Origin: JAAXKN01 sp050258815
GTDB taxonomy: Bacteria; Bacteroidota; Ignavibacteria; Ignavibacteriales; SURF-24
Length of the DNA: 64,000 bases
Direction: 5' to 3'
NCBI GenBank assembly: GCA_050258815.1
Contig: JBLMZM010000070.1
Location: forward strand, 62,001-126,000
Positions within the stretch are counted from its first letter, which is position 1, and every line of letters starts with the position of its first letter. Below are positions 1-8,034 of the stretch, in pieces. The translations under genes were made by a program, and so were the position numbers. The notes beneath the pieces were generated by a model. That model was not told where the DNA came from. It made no database searches and saw only the letters and a program-made list of their open reading frames with translations.

Positions 1-1447
1 TTATTACCCCCACGGGGCGAAGCTGGGCCACTCTCAAGGTAATGCCCGCATTATGCATTACGTTTACCACGTCTGATACATCCTTATAGGCTTCAGGCAT
101 TTCTTCGGCAATGGTTTTATGCCCGTGTGCCTGAATTACAACTCCCCTTTTATTCAGTTCTTCAACGAGGTCGCGTCCCTTGGCATTTTTAAGTGCCTGG
201 TGGCGGCTCTGCATGCGTCCTGCTCCGTGGCAGGAACTGCCAAAGGTTTCTTCCATCGCTTTTTGTGTACCCGACATGACATAAGAGTATCGTCCCATAT
301 CCCCCGGAATAATAACCGGCTGGCCGGTTGTCCTGTACACTTCGGGCAGGCTCTTATTACCCGGTGCAAATGCACGCGTGGCACCCTTGCGGTGAACGCA
401 GACTTTTTTCATTTTTCCATTAATATCGTGCTCTTCCACTTTTGCAATGTTGTGGCATACGTCATAAATAAGGTGGAAGCCGAGATCGGACTCTGACATG
501 CTGAAGGTTTCCATCAGGCTCTTTTTTGCCAGGTGCATTATTACCTGTCTGTTATTCCAGGCAAAATTTGCGGCAGCCTGCATCGCCCCCAGGTAATCCT
601 CTCCCTCGCCCGACCTGACGGGCGCGCACGCCAGCTGCTTATCCGGAAGTGAAATACCATATTTGTTGCCTGCCTTTAAGAGGACTTTAAGATAATCGTC
701 GCAAACCTGGTAGCCAAGCCCCCTGGACCCGGTGTGTATAAGTATAACCAGCTGTCCTTTAAAGAGCCCGAAAATTCTTGCCGTCTGTTCGTCATAAATC
801 TGTTCGACCACGTCAACTTCCATGAAATGATTTCCCGATCCCAGTGTTCCCACCTGATCGAGCCCCCTTTGGATGGCTCTTTCAAAGACTGCATCCGGGT
901 CGGCTTGTGCAAGTCTGCCGTACTCTTCGGTAAAATCAGTATCCTCCTGCCTTCCGAAGCCATTCTGAACCGCCCAGTGGGAACCGTTTTTTAGTATCCG
1001 CTTCATTTCCGGCACCGATACCTTCTTAATTGCACCGCTGGCTCCAACTCCGGTGGGAATATTTTTAAACAGGTTCCCTACCAGTTTGGGAATCATTTTT
1101 TCTATGCTTTTGTATTCCAGTGATGTGGCTGCCAGCCTGACGCCGCAGTTTATATCATAGCCTACCCCGCCCGGTGAGATAACGCCCGAATCAAGATCGG
1201 TTGCCGCAACGCCCCCGATTGGAAAACCATACCCCCAGTGAATGTCGGGCATGGCAAGGCTGTATTTTTGTATCCCCGGAAGGTGCGCTACATTTATTAC
1301 CTGCTTTATTGGCTCATCGTTTTTAAGTTCCGCTTCGATCATCTTTTCCGAAATATAAATGCGCCCGGGCACCCGCATATTGCCGTGCCTGGGAACCTCC
1401 CAAAGCTCATTGCTTATTTTGTTTAGTTCAATTCCGTTAATTATCAT
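1..1447 (-). CDS. rtcB: RNA-splicing ligase RtcB (3' end cut by window edge)
   Basis: GTP- and Mn-dependent ligase joining RNA 2',3'-cyclic phosphate (3'-phosphate) ends to 5'-OH ends. Translating the minus strand from ATG 1447 gives one uninterrupted frame of about 482 codons that is still open at base 1. The last readable residues (LRPVGVI) match the usual RtcB C-terminus, so only about two residues plus the stop seem to be missing. Family signatures seen: YDINCGVR (metal-binding Asp/Cys) near residue 100, GSGNHF (metal ligands) near 205, and SCHGAGR near 407, which holds the histidine guanylated in characterised RtcB proteins. It lies 42 bp downstream of an archease gene on the same strand, the usual activating partner. 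Family assignment is secure; the RNA target is unknown. Confidence 0.95.
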   Translation of the reverse strand, partial: MIINGIELNKISNELWEVPRHGNMRVPGRIYISEKMIEAELKNDEPIKQVINVAHLPGIQKYSLAMPDIHWGYGFPIGGVAATDLDSGVISPGGVGYDINCGVRLAATSLEYKSIEKMIPKLVGNLFKNIPTGVGASGAIKKVSVPEMKRILKNGSHWAVQNGFGRQEDTDFTEEYGRLAQADPDAVFERAIQRGLDQVGTLGSGNHFMEVDVVEQIYDEQTARIFGLFKGQLVILIHTGSRGLGYQVCDDYLKVLLKAGNKYGISLPDKQLACAPVRSGEGEDYLGAMQAAANFAWNNRQVIMHLAKKSLMETFSMSESDLGFHLIYDVCHNIAKVEEHDINGKMKKVCVHRKGATRAFAPGNKSLPEVYRTTGQPVIIPGDMGRYSYVMSGTQKAMEETFGSSCHGAGRMQSRHQALKNAKGRDLVEELNKRGVVIQAHGHKTIAEEMPEAYKDVSDVVNVMHNAGITLRVAQLRPVGVI

Positions 1448-1489
1448 CTTTACTCCGGTCTCCGATGTTACTGTTTGATGCCTGAATTT

Positions 1490-1918
1490 TCAGATGTCAA
1501 AGACTATTCTTGTAGTAAACATTCCGGCTATTTTTTCGACTTTCATGTTATGGAATGTAACTGCCTTGATCTCTTCCTTCAGCCTGTGGATTTCCGGACT
1601 ATAATTTTCACCCTCAAGCCTGGCCTCAAGATGGTACATTTCATCCTCCTGCCTGATCGTAATGCCGCTTATCCTGTCGGTAATCCACCTGTTGACAAAC
1701 AGCAGATAATTCAGCTCACTTAAGAATCCAACCAACAGCTCCTCTATGGTAAGTTCAAACAAGCTTATATCCCTTATTCCGATTATATGGGGGATAAATT
1801 CTTCGAAAACCGTCTCCTGCCAGGCCATGGCAGAATTAAGAAATAGTTCTTCGTGAGAATGGCCCCTGACCTCAAAGGCAATGTCTGCCGTATGCTCTAA
1901 AAATCTGTAGTGCTTCAA
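1490..1918 (-). CDS. Archease, RtcB activator
   Basis: A 142-residue protein starting MKHYRFLEHTADIAFEV; the EHTAD segment is the archease hallmark, and conserved acidic/histidine positions recur near the C-terminus (ITIRQED, VTFHNM, IVFDI). Archease is a small metal-binding chaperone that speeds guanylation and multiple turnover of RtcB. It sits directly upstream of rtcB in the same direction, so the two are very probably one transcript for RNA repair or ligation. Length is normal for the family. No RtcR regulator or RtcA cyclase is visible in the window. Confidence 0.93.
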   Translation of the reverse strand: MKHYRFLEHTADIAFEVRGHSHEELFLNSAMAWQETVFEEFIPHIIGIRDISLFELTIEELLVGFLSELNYLLFVNRWITDRISGITIRQEDEMYHLEARLEGENYSPEIHRLKEEIKAVTFHNMKVEKIAGMFTTRIVFDI

Positions 1919-1978
1919 TTCTGCTCCATAGTCATAAAAAGCAAAATCAGCTTCATCTTTTTGTGAAGCCTTTATTAA

Positions 1979-2006
1979 ATCTTATCAAATATACTCTGTT
2001 ATTCAA
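1979..2006 (-). promoter_or_regulatory. Possible sigma-70-type promoter for archease-rtcB
   Basis: Read on the minus strand, TTGAAT (2006-2001) and TAAGAT (1984-1979) are separated by 16 bp and lie about 60 bp before the archease start. A Bacteroidota-like TATATTTG box overlaps at 1993-1986 but lacks a clear -33 element. Pattern match only. Confidence 0.3.
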
Positions 2007-2125
2007 TGGAAAAGAAAGCGATAGTTATCCGGAGGTGTGATTTTTAGGGCCTGCTGCTGGTTGGTATCCTATAGTCCCGGGGCCAATTACTCTTAATAAC
2101 TGACCCCGGTGCAAAGGCATTAATA

Positions 2126-4300
2126 TTAGAAATAGTACAGATACTTGATCTTGAATACGGATGCACGGTCAGTTACCTGCATTTCCCAAACAGGAATAAG
2201 GTTGCCTGCTCCGTCAGTCTGCTGCAATCTGTTCTGCACTTCGTTATAAGCAAAATAAATCCAGCTCTTGGGCAGGAAGTTATACGAGAATAAGAATCCT
2301 GCAATAAATCTCTCAAAACGGTCCGAGGATCTCAGGTAAACATTGTCAACATAGAGCCTGAGTGTCAGGTTGTTTACGGGAACTAGTGAAATGAACGGGC
2401 GGCTGTTATAGGTAATATCTTCGAGTGAGCCATCGGGTTTATTTTCAACCCACATGCCGTAGTCGTAGCCGATTCTCAGGTTCTTTGAGGCATTCCAGCC
2501 CAGGCTGTTATTAAGCCACATGTATGAAGCCAGATAACTCCTGGTGAAATTATACGTCCTGGAGTAGCCCGCCCCAAGGTTTGCATCCCAGTCCGGAGAA
2601 ATGTTATACCATGAGCTAAGGCTCAGTTCATATGAATTGAAATTAATTCCCTGGTCCCTGGATTTTCCCAGCGTATAGTTTATTTCATATCCCCAGTTGC
2701 TGCGCAGCTGCATGTTAAAACCGAGTATCAGGGAATGATCGGTGTAGTTGTCCACCTTCTCGTAGTTCAACACCGGACCTCCGTATAAAAGGATGGAGCG
2801 GATGGGACCGGTCTCGAAATACCAGGTGGGTCCCATTATTGACACGAACTCTCCGGTACCTTTCCATGGTACATATCCCACGTCGTTTATGTCAAAATTA
2901 TCTCCAATGTATCTTGTACGCGTAAAGAGCAGCCATGATTTTTTCTGAAGCATGAAACCCGAAGCAAAGGCGTAGTCGCCGCTGTTATCCTTGAATGATC
3001 GTGCGATCTGGTATGACCATTGCCAGTCGGACTCCCTGAACGCACCGTCAATGTCCATTACTCCCGAATTACTGTTTCCGGTGCGCTTGTTAACAAGCAT
3101 CAGTCCAAGCGTCGAATTATCTAATATCTGTTTTTTTATGCGTGCTGCACCAAAGTATGACCGTTCTTCCTTGTACAACTGGTTGTCAAAGCTATATTCC
3201 TTATTCCCGGATATTGCCAGAAATCCGCCATACTCCCAGTCATCTATTCTTCCGAAGGCCTTGGCACCGGTTATAAGCGGTACTTCTGTTCCATCGCGCA
3301 GCTTTTTGCCAATTCTTCTGGAATAAAAAAGCTCCAGCGGTTTATAGAACCCTGAGCTCTTCTGTTTTCCTGAGGCCATAAAGATCTCGTTGCCCTGCGT
3401 AAAAAATGGCCTTTTTTCATCGAAATAAGATTCGTAACGTGAAATGTTAAAGTCATAAGGATCGGCTTCTATTTGCGCAAAGTCCGGATTTGCAGTTAGC
3501 TGAAAGGTAAGGCTTGGCGACGGATTATAGAAAATATCCAGCCCTGCATCGGGTTTTACCTTATATTTCCCGTTCTGCTGCAAAACAATATTTGTAAGGC
3601 CGACAGGATACAGCTCGACATTCATCCCGGTGTTTACCGGATGAATTTCATTAAATGAAAGCTGTCCGAATTTGGATATTCTGAGTCCCTCGCTTTGCTC
3701 ATAATGGTTCCAGTAGAGGTCCTCCCTTGAATGCGGAATCCACCTGTCGAAATCGAGTCCCCATTCATTTTTAGTCTTGTCATAAGAAATTGATTTAAAA
3801 GGAATCTTCATTTCAACTACATAACCCCATTCATATACTCTTGAATCTGCGGACCATACCCCATCCCAGCTATTATCGGTATTCCTGCCGTCATCCAGCA
3901 TGCGGCAGTCTCCTTTTGCACCTGCTGCGGTTACTGTAAATCTGTAGGCCGTGCGCTTGTCGTTATAAGTATCCAGCATAATGGAAACTATATCTCCATT
4001 CTCCTGGTCGAGCGTACCGGCGTTTGCCTGAACTTGTCCGCTGTTGTCATAGGCAATAATAAGGCAATATAGGGCGTCTTCTGTTGCGAGTACTTTTGCA
4101 ACGGTGTTCTGCGAGGGCTTTTCGGAATAGAAAGGCTGCAGTTGAAAATAATTTCCTGCCGAGTCGGCAGTATCCCATACCGGATCTATAACCCCGTCAA
4201 TTCTGATATCCGTCTGGGCTTTTTTTAGTAAAAGACTGTTGGGACCGGAGCCGGCAAAAACTATTTCAGCACAAAGTAACAAAAGTAAAACAACTTTCAT
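2126..4300 (-). CDS. DUF5916-type exported protein with CBM9-like N-terminal domain
   Basis: A 724-residue protein with a Sec signal peptide (residues 1-16, cleavage near VFAG). Residues about 25-210 resemble the family-9 carbohydrate-binding/DOMON-like fold that precedes DUF5916 (IDGVIDPVWDTAD, YDNSG, DTYNDKRTAYRF, EMKIPF). The rest is the DUF5916 region, rich in alternating aromatic strands and ending YLYYF, as expected for an outer-membrane beta-barrel. DUF5916 proteins are common in Bacteroidota and their function is not established; surface binding or transport of a carbohydrate or peptide is a guess. Monocistronic by layout, transcribed away from the pilin-like cassette across a 354-bp gap. 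Confidence 0.85.
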   Translation of the reverse strand: MKVVLLLLLCAEIVFAGSGPNSLLLKKAQTDIRIDGVIDPVWDTADSAGNYFQLQPFYSEKPSQNTVAKVLATEDALYCLIIAYDNSGQVQANAGTLDQENGDIVSIMLDTYNDKRTAYRFTVTAAGAKGDCRMLDDGRNTDNSWDGVWSADSRVYEWGYVVEMKIPFKSISYDKTKNEWGLDFDRWIPHSREDLYWNHYEQSEGLRISKFGQLSFNEIHPVNTGMNVELYPVGLTNIVLQQNGKYKVKPDAGLDIFYNPSPSLTFQLTANPDFAQIEADPYDFNISRYESYFDEKRPFFTQGNEIFMASGKQKSSGFYKPLELFYSRRIGKKLRDGTEVPLITGAKAFGRIDDWEYGGFLAISGNKEYSFDNQLYKEERSYFGAARIKKQILDNSTLGLMLVNKRTGNSNSGVMDIDGAFRESDWQWSYQIARSFKDNSGDYAFASGFMLQKKSWLLFTRTRYIGDNFDINDVGYVPWKGTGEFVSIMGPTWYFETGPIRSILLYGGPVLNYEKVDNYTDHSLILGFNMQLRSNWGYEINYTLGKSRDQGINFNSYELSLSSWYNISPDWDANLGAGYSRTYNFTRSYLASYMWLNNSLGWNASKNLRIGYDYGMWVENKPDGSLEDITYNSRPFISLVPVNNLTLRLYVDNVYLRSSDRFERFIAGFLFSYNFLPKSWIYFAYNEVQNRLQQTDGAGNLIPVWEMQVTDRASVFKIKYLYYF

Positions 4301-4654
4301 AAATAGTATTCCTTTTTGGTTAGAATCTGAATATTTAGACGCAAAGTTTGCAATTATGTTACAGGAGTTATAAAAATATGCACGGCTTCATGAATTATTT
4401 ATGAATTTTCCTTTTCTAGACCTCATGCAGCCGGTGGACAAAAGGAAATAGTTACCTGTAATTTTTACCGCTCACACCATGTATTCCTTTTATATGCCTC
4501 AAAATCGCTTAAAATTAAGGCAATATTGCTCTGGCACTCTTCTTGAGGTTTATGTATTCCGGTAATTAGTTCTGTTTATTTAAATTAAACGGGTAAGTTG
4601 TCGATAATCTAAGGGTCAGATGCCGAAAAATGTTAAAGATAATCAGGTGAATTT
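4301..4654. other. Intergenic region between divergent genes
   Basis: 354 bp between the leftward DUF5916 gene and the rightward pilin-like cassette. It holds AT-rich sequence, a TTACCTGTAA dyad at about 4452-4461, and a -24/-12-like element at 4532-4546 (listed separately). No gene-sized reading frame or RNA structure is evident. Confidence 0.6.
4532..4546 (+). promoter_or_regulatory. Candidate sigma-54 (-24/-12) promoter of pilin-like cassette
   Basis: TGGCACTCTTCTTGA carries a perfect TGGCAC -24 box and a TTG -12 box with the required 10-bp spacing between GG and the -12 G. The final base is A, where the consensus has C. Predicted start is near 4558, leaving about 97 nt of leader before the ATG at 4655. 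Confidence 0.42.
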
Positions 4655-5149
4655 ATGAATTCGGGACAACTATTATTAACGCTCGGAGGAATGTTTTTAC
4701 TTTCACTCCTAATTCTCAGGATGAACAATAATTTCCTGAGCACCGGTGATGTAATGTACAATACTAAGTATGGTGTACTGGCCGTATCACTTGGTACCTC
4801 AATGATAGAACAGGCTAACAGCAAATCTTTTGATTCACAGACAGATACTAATTCCGTGAGCAGTCTGAATTCCCTGACCGATCCCTCGGCTCTGGGAGCT
4901 GAACCAGGCGAGCAGTACACTGACTATAATGATTTTGATGATTTTAATAATTATGTACGGGTCGACAGCTCCATGCCATCGGCAAAATTCACCATTTCCT
5001 GCAAGGTCGGTTACGTGCAGTCAGGCAACCCCGATGTAATTGTAAATCAGAAAACCTGGCATAAAAGGATTTTAGTCACTGTTTCGAGTCCTTCCATGGA
5101 AGATACAGTTAAACTATCCTCCGTATTTAGTTATTGGTATTTCAGGTGA
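4655..5149 (+). CDS. Pilin-like membrane-anchored protein, PilV/GspI-like position
   Basis: 164 residues with one N-terminal hydrophobic helix (about residues 5-22, LLLTLGGMFLLSLLILR) followed by a soluble part, the layout of type IV or type II minor pilins. There is no charged leader and no Gly-Phe-x3-Glu cleavage site, so processing by a prepilin peptidase is doubtful. The middle (about 55-95) is low-complexity, rich in Ser, Asp and Asn; the C-terminus (SVFSYWYFR) is strand-like. An AGGTG ribosome site lies 5 bp before the ATG. First of three tightly spaced genes with the same topology. No sequence family recognised; the minor-pilin role is inferred from topology and gene order. Confidence 0.6.
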   Translation: MNSGQLLLTLGGMFLLSLLILRMNNNFLSTGDVMYNTKYGVLAVSLGTSMIEQANSKSFDSQTDTNSVSSLNSLTDPSALGAEPGEQYTDYNDFDDFNNYVRVDSSMPSAKFTISCKVGYVQSGNPDVIVNQKTWHKRILVTVSSPSMEDTVKLSSVFSYWYFR

Positions 5150-5156
5150 GGGGAAT

Positions 5157-5759
5157 ATGGGCTTTAGCACATTAATAGATATTTTTGGATCGACCATTGT
5201 GGGGGGATTGTTGTTCCTGGTATTACTCAGGATGCACGATACGGCGACACAGAACACTTATACCTTCAGTGGTGAGGTTCAGGTTCAGCAGAACCTTGTT
5301 GCCACGGTTGAGCTTCTGGAATACGATTTCAGGAAGATAGGCTATTGCCAGGATTTTACAAAAATTCCCATTCCCTCGATGGCCATTTTAGCCGCTGATT
5401 CGACAAGCATCTCATTTTTAAGTGATGTGGCTCCTGAGGACGGTACGGTGGATACGGTACATTATTTCCTCGGTCCTAAAAGCGAATTATCGGCTACACC
5501 GAATCCCAGGGACAGAATGCTCTACCGGGTAATTAATTCCAACCCTGCCAGGGGATCAAATCTTGGCATTGTGGAGTTCAGCCTCACCTATTTTAATGCG
5601 CTGGGTGATACGATACCTTTTCCCATACAGGTTCCGGGAGAAATATATACTATGCAAATAGACGTAAAGGTGGAAAACACGGCTGCTTATAATGAACAGT
5701 ATTCAAACGCCTTCTGGCGGCAGATCAGACTGGCCGCGCGTAATATAAGAAACAGATAA
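5157..5759 (+). CDS. Pilin-like protein, PilW/GspJ-like
   Basis: 200 residues beginning MGFSTLIDIFGS and then a hydrophobic stretch to about residue 25. The start recalls the prepilin motif (Gly, Phe, then Leu-Ile-acidic), but with only Met-Gly ahead of the Phe and Asp shifted one place from the usual Glu5. The body contains the PilW-like pattern of a long helix (QNLVATVELLEYDFRKIGY) followed by beta strands (STSISFLSDV; TVHYFLGP). It follows the first cassette gene by 7 bp, with GAGGGG as ribosome site. PilW-like assignment is moderate; assembly into a pilus or secretion pseudopilus is inference, since no assembly ATPase, PilC or secretin is present here. Confidence 0.6.
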   Translation: MGFSTLIDIFGSTIVGGLLFLVLLRMHDTATQNTYTFSGEVQVQQNLVATVELLEYDFRKIGYCQDFTKIPIPSMAILAADSTSISFLSDVAPEDGTVDTVHYFLGPKSELSATPNPRDRMLYRVINSNPARGSNLGIVEFSLTYFNALGDTIPFPIQVPGEIYTMQIDVKVENTAAYNEQYSNAFWRQIRLAARNIRNR

Positions 5760-5774
5760 GAGGAGATAACTTTT

Positions 5775-7007
5775 ATGGGCGGTAAGGCAAGCTTATATGT
5801 GGTCCTGGGATTCAGCCTGATTTTTATGGCTATGGGGTTTAATTATGGGCGTCTGACTACGAATGCAGTTGACAACAATCTGGGATACTATAAAACTACC
5901 ATAGCACATAATATTGCCGTGAGCGGCGCAAATATGGCTGCCAACGAGGTCTTTATGAATAAGAACTGGAGGACAGGCTATAGCAATTTGCCTTTTTCAA
6001 GCGGAAAAATTAATGTTAGCGTTGAGACGGTAGATATAAATAAAATCAGGATCATCTCTACAGGAAATTTTCAGGGTGAAGAGAAAAAAGTGACAATTCT
6101 GCTTCAGCCCAGCGGGTTTTCAAAGTACGCATACTACATGAATATATTCCCCGGAAACCTGTCGCTGAATACCGGGGATACAATTACGGGGCCTTTTCAT
6201 ACACAGGGTAAGCTTAATGTAAAGGGAACTCCCGTATTTAACGGTAAGGCTACGGCCAAGAACGGCTTGAAACTGGCCGACAAGTGGGCCGCACCCAAAT
6301 TTTATGGTGGTTTTGAAAGTGGTGTTGATATTCCCCTCGACTGGCAAACCTCCGTCGTTAAAGCAGCTGCCCAGGACAATGGGTATGTCTTTAATGCCGG
6401 AGGAGCCGGAAAAATTGACGTAAGAATAACACTCAACGGAACAACCGCTACTATTAGTAAGAGATTTGATTCGGGCGGCTGGAGTGCAGATTCAACGGTG
6501 AACCTTGGTACCTTTGCCCCCAACGGTGTTATATATATTGACAAAGGGAATCTCTACCTCAAGGGAACCATCAGCGGTAAGTATACCCTCGTTGTAGACC
6601 AGTCCTCGGGTAACGGTACGGGAAATGTATACATAGAAGATGACGTGAGATATAAAAAGGATCCCCTAACTTATCCCAACAGTACCGACATGCTCGGTAT
6701 TGTCTGTTCAAATAATGTGAGGGTTGTAGATAATGCTGCCAACAGGAGCAACGTCAATATTGATGCATCTATATTTGCATATAAAGGCGGACTTGGACTG
6801 ACCAATGAAGATATGCCGGTAAGCGGAACTCTTAAGGTTTTTGGGGGGCTCATAGAATACCAGGCACAGACTACCTCCAAGTCATCCGGCACCACACTGG
6901 TAAATGGCTATCATGAAAGAATTATTTTTGACAAAAGACTTATGCTTACCTCTCCCCCGTACTTTCCTACTACAAACCAGTATGAAATTGTTTCCTGGCT
7001 TGAGTAA
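5775..7007 (+). CDS. PilX-like protein with large C-terminal beta-rich domain
   Basis: 410 residues. The N-terminus (GGKASLYVVLGFSLIFMAMGF) is a hydrophobic helix, followed by a helix rich in Ala/Asn (NIAVSGANMAANEVFM), resembling the PilX N-terminal pattern. From about 100 onward it is beta-rich, with Gly-turn repeats (NTGDTITGPFHTQGKLNVKGTPVFNGKA; GNLYLKGTISGKY) suggesting a parallel beta or bactofilin-like stack. It is third in the cassette, 15 bp after the previous gene with AGGAG ahead of the ATG, and ends 7 bp from the convergent epimerase stop. A surface adhesin or tip role is possible but unproven. Confidence 0.55.
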   Translation: MGGKASLYVVLGFSLIFMAMGFNYGRLTTNAVDNNLGYYKTTIAHNIAVSGANMAANEVFMNKNWRTGYSNLPFSSGKINVSVETVDINKIRIISTGNFQGEEKKVTILLQPSGFSKYAYYMNIFPGNLSLNTGDTITGPFHTQGKLNVKGTPVFNGKATAKNGLKLADKWAAPKFYGGFESGVDIPLDWQTSVVKAAAQDNGYVFNAGGAGKIDVRITLNGTTATISKRFDSGGWSADSTVNLGTFAPNGVIYIDKGNLYLKGTISGKYTLVVDQSSGNGTGNVYIEDDVRYKKDPLTYPNSTDMLGIVCSNNVRVVDNAANRSNVNIDASIFAYKGGLGLTNEDMPVSGTLKVFGGLIEYQAQTTSKSSGTTLVNGYHERIIFDKRLMLTSPPYFPTTNQYEIVSWLE

Positions 7008-7014
7008 TGCAGGG

Positions 7015-7938
7015 CTAGCTGTTTTCAAGCAGGTTGCTTAATGCGGTTTTGGCGTCTCTGAATCTGAATTTGTAACCCGATTTAATAAGCCTTTCCGGAA
7101 GCACAAGCGGAGCCTTTGTAATTGAGGAGGCTCCTTCTCCAATTACCAGTCTCAGGGCAAATTCCGGCACCTTCAGCCATGCGGGTCTGTGAAGCATGTT
7201 CCCCACAAGTAAAGCGAACTCTCCCATTGTCACCGGGTTGGGAGCTGTTGCATTATATGGCCCCTGCATCGAATTGTCATCAATTGCCATGATGAAGATT
7301 TCAACCAGATCCTCAATATGTATCCAGGAGAATCCCTGGTCACCACGCCCCAGCGGACCGCCGATAAAGTAATTAAAGGGTGTGGTCATCTTGGGCAGGG
7401 CTCCGCCGCTTTTATCGAGGACGATGCCTATGCGTATTGATACTCTTCTTACGCCAAAATCTTCTGCCCTTGCAGCCTCGGTTTCCCAGATCTTGCAGAC
7501 TCCGGCCAGAAAGTCCTCCCCTGCCTCATCCGCTTCGGTTACGGGGCCCTTTACCTCAGTGCCGTAATAACCGATGGCGGAGGCTGAAACCAGTACACCG
7601 GGCTTTACTGATGCGCTTGCGATTGCATCAACTATTTGGTGTGTGCCGGACTGCCTGCTTTTGAGGATTTCTTCCTTGTAATTGTGGGTCCATCTCTTGT
7701 CCATTACCGGGGCGCCTGCCAGGTGGATTACGGCATCTTTTTCATCCAGGCATTTTTCCCATTTGCTGCCGTGTCCGGGATCCCACTTTATATATTGCGC
7801 TGCCCCCGGAAGTATCCTTTCGGCAGCTGAGGGTGAACGCGTTAAAAGTGTAAGCTCATCTCCCCTGCTTTTCAGGGCCCTCACAAGATGACTTCCTATC
7901 AGCCCGGTTGCTCCGGTAATAACTACTTTCTTAGGCAT
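7015..7938 (-). CDS. TIGR01777-family NAD-dependent epimerase/dehydratase-like protein
   Basis: 307 residues of the extended short-chain dehydrogenase fold. The Rossmann nucleotide loop is GATGLIG (residues 8-14), with a Ser and YxxxK-like region degenerated to SASAIGYYG, typical of the TIGR01777 (YfcH/SulA-like) branch. Further hallmarks are HLAGAPV, the SRxxGT segment, RIGIVLD, and SWIHIEDL. The C-terminal DUF1731-like region ends VLPERLIKSGYKFRF. Substrate is unknown for the family. Single gene, convergent with the pilin-like cassette. Confidence 0.88.
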   Translation of the reverse strand: MPKKVVITGATGLIGSHLVRALKSRGDELTLLTRSPSAAERILPGAAQYIKWDPGHGSKWEKCLDEKDAVIHLAGAPVMDKRWTHNYKEEILKSRQSGTHQIVDAIASASVKPGVLVSASAIGYYGTEVKGPVTEADEAGEDFLAGVCKIWETEAARAEDFGVRRVSIRIGIVLDKSGGALPKMTTPFNYFIGGPLGRGDQGFSWIHIEDLVEIFIMAIDDNSMQGPYNATAPNPVTMGEFALLVGNMLHRPAWLKVPEFALRLVIGEGASSITKAPLVLPERLIKSGYKFRFRDAKTALSNLLENS

Positions 7939-8034
7939 AAATTGTGTAATTTTTACTTGTTAAAAAGGAAATGAAACTTTTAGTCGTTGCATCTGTAAAA
8001 TTAAAATAAAATAAAATTCAATCAAGAGCACCAG

